Of a stretch of 18,265 nt of DNA, positions 13,750 through 18,265 are shown one piece after another. The stretch is from NCBI GenBank assembly GCA_019347785.1, contig JAHWKQ010000019.1, forward strand, positions 1 to 18,265, given 5' to 3'. Both the position numbers and the translations under genes were made by a program. The notes beneath the pieces are model-generated. The model was not told the DNA's origin. It saw only the letters and a program-made list of their open reading frames with translations, and did no database searches. The DNA is from Actinomycetota bacterium (GTDB taxonomy: Bacteria; Actinomycetota; Nitriliruptoria; Euzebyales; Egibacteraceae). Each line of letters opens with the position of its first letter. Positions within the stretch are counted from its first letter, which is position 1.

Positions 13750-14961
13750 TCATGGGCCGGCGTCGCCTGCGACGCCCTCACCGGCCCGCCAGACCGTCCG
13801 GGGCCGCAGCCCCCATCCCCAGGCCAGGGCGCCCTCGTGCTCGGCCGGCCACCACACCAGATCGGCCAGCGACCCGGGGCGTACCGTGCCCCGGTCCTCC
13901 ATGCGCAGGGAGCGGGCGCCGCCGCGGGTGGCGGCCAGCAGCGCCTCGTGCACCGACAGGCCCAGCGCGGCCACGGCCAGCGCCACGACCAGGCTCATGC
14001 TCGTGATGCCGCACGTCCCGGGGTTGTGGTCGCTGCCCAGGGCGATGTGCACCCCGGCCGCGCGCAGCGCCGCCACATCCGGGGTCGTCCCGATCGACAT
14101 GGCCGTGCCGGGGCACAAGGTGGCGACCACACCCGCCGCGGCCAGCCGCCGGGCGTCGGCGGGCGTGACGTGCAGCAGGTGGTCGGCGGACGCGGCCCCG
14201 ACCTCGGCCGCGAGGGCGGCCCCGCCGGTGTGCTCCAGCTCGTCGGCGTGGACGCGGGGGACGAGCCCGGCCGCGCGGCCAGCCAGCAGCACCTCACGGG
14301 ACTGGGCCACGGTGAAGTAGCCCGTGTCGCAGAAGGCGTCGCAGGCCACCGCGCCGGCGTCGGCGGCGTCGGCCGACCAGCCGGCGGCCTGCCGCGCATA
14401 GGCGTCCCAGTCGCCGGCCGCCTCCGCGGGCAGCGCGTGGGCGGCGAGGAAGGTGACCGACAGGCGCGGCAGGGACGGGTCGTCGGCCAGCCGGGCCAGC
14501 AGGCGCGTCGCGGCCAGCTCGCCGTCGTGGTCCAGGTGGTAGCCGGTCTTGGCCTCGACGGTCGTCGTGCCGGCGCGCAGCCACGAGCGCAGGCGCCCGA
14601 CGAGGCCGCGCTCGAGGTCGTCGGCGCCGGCGGCCCGGGTCGTCGCCACGGTCGCCGGGATGCCCGTGTCGCCGCCGAGCTCGCCGTAGGACAGCCCGGC
14701 GCTGCGCGCCGCGACCTCGGCATGCCGGTCGCCGGCGTACACCGGGTGGGTGTGGGCGTCGATCAGGCCCGGTGTGACGAGGCCGCCCTCGGCGTCGACC
14801 ACGTCGGCCACGCGCCGGCGCAGGTCCTCCGGGGGCTCGGCGCCGCCGCTTCCCACCCAGGCGACGCGATCCCCGTCGACGCAGACGAGGGCGTCCTGGA
14901 TGACGCCGGCACCGGTGCCGGTGAACAGGCGACCAACATCGCGCAGCAGCCAGACTGTCAT
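13750..14961 (-). CDS. hutI: Imidazolonepropionase HutI
   Basis: Hydrolyses 4-imidazolone-5-propionate to N-formimino-L-glutamate, the third step of histidine degradation. A 403-residue amidohydrolase-superfamily protein with the metal site DAHTHPVYAGDRHAE. It also has TTTVEAKTGYHLD, FLAAHALP, the VHADELEHTGGAALAAEVGA block (metal His), ATLCPGTAMS and GSDHNPGT (catalytic Asp), plus the C-terminal composite beta sandwich. Two ATGs are close: 14967 (MRM) and 14961 (MTVWLL). The latter has GGGGG six bases upstream while the first abuts that run, so 14961 is preferred. It sits 40 bp after hutF and 16 bp before the M20 gene, in one operon. Confidence 0.95.
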   Translation of the reverse strand: MTVWLLRDVGRLFTGTGAGVIQDALVCVDGDRVAWVGSGGAEPPEDLRRRVADVVDAEGGLVTPGLIDAHTHPVYAGDRHAEVAARSAGLSYGELGGDTGIPATVATTRAAGADDLERGLVGRLRSWLRAGTTTVEAKTGYHLDHDGELAATRLLARLADDPSLPRLSVTFLAAHALPAEAAGDWDAYARQAAGWSADAADAGAVACDAFCDTGYFTVAQSREVLLAGRAAGLVPRVHADELEHTGGAALAAEVGAASADHLLHVTPADARRLAAAGVVATLCPGTAMSIGTTPDVAALRAAGVHIALGSDHNPGTCGITSMSLVVALAVAALGLSVHEALLAATRGGARSLRMEDRGTVRPGSLADLVWWPAEHEGALAWGWGLRPRTVWRAGEGVAGDAGP

Positions 14962-15001
14962 GCGCATCCCCCGCCGACCCTGCGGGGTGGGGGGGCCGGG
15001 C

Positions 15002-16351
15002 TCACGGGGCGGTCACCTCGCGGATCGCGTCCCCCAGCGCGCGGCCGACGTCGCCGACCCGGACGTGCGCCCGGTCGTCCACGACGGGGCGGCCGCCGAC
15101 CACGACGTGCGTGACGTCGGCGGCCGTGGCCGCGAACACCACCTGGGTGGGCAGGTCCCGCCGTCCCGCGCCGGCCAGCCGGACGCCGGCCGTGTCGACC
15201 GCGACGAAGTCGGCCAGCCGCCCCGGCGCCAGCGTCCCGGCGTCCCATCCCAGGGCGGCGGCGCCGCCGGCCGTGGCGGCGCGCAGCAGCGCCTCGGGGC
15301 GGTGGTGCCCCCGCCGCCCGGTCGCCAGCCGCTCGTCGAGCTCGACGGCGCGGGCCTCCTCGAACAGGTCCACGACGGCGTGGCTGTCGCTGCCCACACA
15401 CAAGGGGCTGCCCGCGTCGCGCAGGGCGGCGGCGGGACCGATCCCGTCGGCCAGGCTGCGCTCGGTGGTGGGGCACAGACAGACCGCGGTGGCGCCCGAG
15501 CCGAGCCGCTTGACGTCCCCGGCGGTCACATGGGTCGCGTGCACCGCGGTGGTGCGCGGCCCGAGCAGGCCATGCTCGTCGGCCAGCGCCGCGGGTGTGC
15601 GCCCCGTCGCCGCCAGGCACGCCTCGTTCTCGGCGGGCTGTTCGGAGAGGTGCACGTGCAGGGGGGCGTCGCGCTCGGCGGCCCACCCGGCGACGACGTC
15701 CATAGAGTCCGGCGGCACGGCCCGGACGCTGTGGGCGCCGGCGGCCATGCGCACACCCGGCAGCTCGGCGGCGGCGTCTGACGCCCGCCGCGCCCAGGCC
15801 TCGGCGTCGGCGTCGCCGAAGCGCAGCTGCGGGCCGCGCAGTGGCACGTCGAAGTCGCCCCGCAGATAGCACGTGTCCACGAGGGTGAGCCGCAGGCCCG
15901 CCTCGTCGGCGGCGGCCGCCAGCGCCGCGCCCATCGCGTTGGGCTCCGCGTAGGGGCGTCCCCCGGGGGCGTGGTGCAGGTAGTGGAACTCCCCCACCGC
16001 CGTGATCCCTGCCAGCGCCATCTCGGCATACACGGCCCGCGCGAGCGCGTGGTAGCGATCGGGGTCCAGGCGCAGGGCCAGCTCGTACATCCGCGCGCGC
16101 CACGACCAGAAGTCGCCGGGGTCGGACTCGGTCCGCCCCCGCAGCGCCCGGTGGAACGCGTGGCTGTGTGCGTTCACCAGCCCGGGCAGCACCAGTCCGG
16201 GGAGCCTGGCGGCGTCAGCGGGCGGGTCCGCCCCTGCGGTGACGGCCTCAAGCCTGTCGCCGTCGGCCGTCAGCAGCACGCGCTCGGCCACGCCGCCGGG
16301 CATCCACGCGCGCTCCGCCCACCAGACCCGCAGGTGTGTCGACTGGCGCAC
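15002..16351 (-). CDS. hutF: Formimidoylglutamate deiminase HutF
   Basis: Converts N-formimino-L-glutamate to N-formyl-L-glutamate and ammonia, defining the HutF branch of histidine catabolism rather than the HutG formiminoglutamase branch. About 449 residues, amidohydrolase superfamily: N-terminal VWWAERAWMPGGVAE, metal site LVNAHSHAFHRALRGRT, GEFHYLHHAPGG, HVHLSEQPAENEAC, HATHVT, CLCPTTERSLADG and GSDSHAVVDLFEEARAVE. The start is ambiguous because a palindrome covers it. GTG 16351 keeps the family N-terminus; GTG 16393 adds residues read wholly from the palindrome; ATG 16303 would remove the conserved WAERAW. I chose 16351, although its ribosome-binding site (GGA) is weak. It lies between hutU and hutI on the same strand. 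Confidence 0.93.
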   Translation of the reverse strand: MRQSTHLRVWWAERAWMPGGVAERVLLTADGDRLEAVTAGADPPADAARLPGLVLPGLVNAHSHAFHRALRGRTESDPGDFWSWRARMYELALRLDPDRYHALARAVYAEMALAGITAVGEFHYLHHAPGGRPYAEPNAMGAALAAAADEAGLRLTLVDTCYLRGDFDVPLRGPQLRFGDADAEAWARRASDAAAELPGVRMAAGAHSVRAVPPDSMDVVAGWAAERDAPLHVHLSEQPAENEACLAATGRTPAALADEHGLLGPRTTAVHATHVTAGDVKRLGSGATAVCLCPTTERSLADGIGPAAALRDAGSPLCVGSDSHAVVDLFEEARAVELDERLATGRRGHHRPEALLRAATAGGAAALGWDAGTLAPGRLADFVAVDTAGVRLAGAGRRDLPTQVVFAATAADVTHVVVGGRPVVDDRAHVRVGDVGRALGDAIREVTAP

Positions 16352-16383
16352 GTCATCCGTGCGTGACTCGACACACCTGCGGG
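16327..16383. repeat. 57-bp palindromic element, copy 2, overlapping the hutF start
   Basis: Perfect 16-bp arms CCCGCAGGTGTGTCGA (16327-16342) and TCGACACACCTGCGGG (16368-16383) flank a 25-nt spacer. The spacer holds an inner 6-bp inverted repeat (CGCACG, TCATC, CGTGCG). It shares TGTGTCGA arms, spacer length and GCGCAC spacer bases with copy 1, while the outer arm sequence differs yet stays complementary. It lies between hutU and hutF, and the preferred hutF GTG (16351) falls inside the spacer, so as RNA the hairpin could hide the start or attenuate read-through. Confidence 0.85.
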
Positions 16384-16406
16384 GTTGGGGCACCGGGAGC
16401 CGCCGG

Positions 16407-18062
<1,656 letters not shown>

Positions 18063-18078
18063 CGGGTGTCCCCCTTCC

Positions 18079-18265
18079 TCAGAAGAACAGGTGGGTGATG
18101 CCGGCGACCAGCGGGATCGCGATGGCGGTGCGCAGGAGGAACAGCAGCACGCAGTCGGTGAGGGTGACGGGGATGTCGACCTCCAGCAGCAGCGGGATGA
18201 CCGCCGAGAAGAACAGCAGCTGGCTGATCGACAGCATTGCCACGTAGAACTTGGCCGCGACGGCG
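18079..18265 (-). CDS. C-terminus of a membrane protein, possibly YjiH/GATE-type transporter (partial)
   Basis: The minus-strand frame enters from the right edge and ends at TGA 18079-18081; about 62 residues are visible. Two hydrophobic segments are seen: YVAMLSISQLLFFSAVIPLL and, after EVDIPVTLTD, CVLLFLLRTAIAIPLVAGI, ending THLFF. The FFSAVIPLLLEVDIP pattern resembles the C-terminus of YjiH-type nucleoside-recognition (GATE) domain proteins, from memory and unverified. It is 16 bp upstream of hutU in the same operon, so a role in uptake of histidine, urocanate or a related compound is plausible but inferred. Confidence 0.5.
   Translation of the reverse strand, partial: AVAAKFYVAMLSISQLLFFSAVIPLLLEVDIPVTLTDCVLLFLLRTAIAIPLVAGITHLFF

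Noticed and set aside
12431..16383. Palindromes as terminal inverted repeats of a composite transposon
   Set aside because: Each element is a self-contained hairpin, there is no transposase between them, and no target-site duplication is evident.

Overview
The window is very GC-rich, with mostly minus-strand genes, frequent GTG starts, short gaps and 4-bp overlaps. An IdeR/DtxR-type regulator, a one-piece tmRNA next to smpB, and the prfB / ftsE-ftsX / smpB / ssrA neighbourhood all point to a chromosomal segment of an actinobacterium (phylum Actinomycetota). I cannot name the genus from sequence alone. No transposase, integrase, phage gene or CRISPR array is visible.

Left block (1-6237, minus strand). 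A truncated multi-pass membrane protein of unknown function lies at the left edge, followed by about 450 bp without a supportable gene. The transcription order from right to left is then ftsE, ftsX, a secreted coiled-coil M23/LytM peptidase, a secreted S41 carboxyl-terminal protease with a PDZ domain, smpB, and tmRNA (ssrA). FtsEX with a coiled-coil M23 partner is the classical module for controlled septal peptidoglycan cleavage. SmpB and tmRNA perform trans-translation ribosome rescue.

Middle block (6300-12405). Two plus-strand genes, a decayed galE relic overlapping an FUSC-family membrane protein by GTGA, sit between ftsE and prfB. prfB is intact and uses the conserved programmed +1 frameshift (AGGAG, CTT, in-frame TGA, C). 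Beyond it, a DsbA-fold protein with only one active-site Cys is divergent from an IdeR-like metalloregulator. That regulator heads a tight plus-strand run with an NAD(P)-malic enzyme and a NUDIX hydrolase. A short palindrome lies in the divergent intergenic space.

Right block (12486-18265, minus strand) is a histidine-utilisation operon: a membrane protein (partial, right edge), hutU, hutF, hutI and an M20-family amidohydrolase. Known chemistry is urocanate -> imidazolone propionate (HutU) -> formiminoglutamate (HutI) -> N-formylglutamate + NH3 (HutF). No HutG deformylase is visible and the M20 enzyme sits where it would be expected, so it may do that step. hutH is not in the window.

The most unusual non-coding structure is a pair of related palindromes at 12431-12485 and 16327-16383. 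They share an 8-bp inner arm, exactly 25-nt spacers and complementary arms of different outer sequence, and they bracket the hutF-hutI-M20 segment. The second copy holds the likely hutF start codon in its loop.
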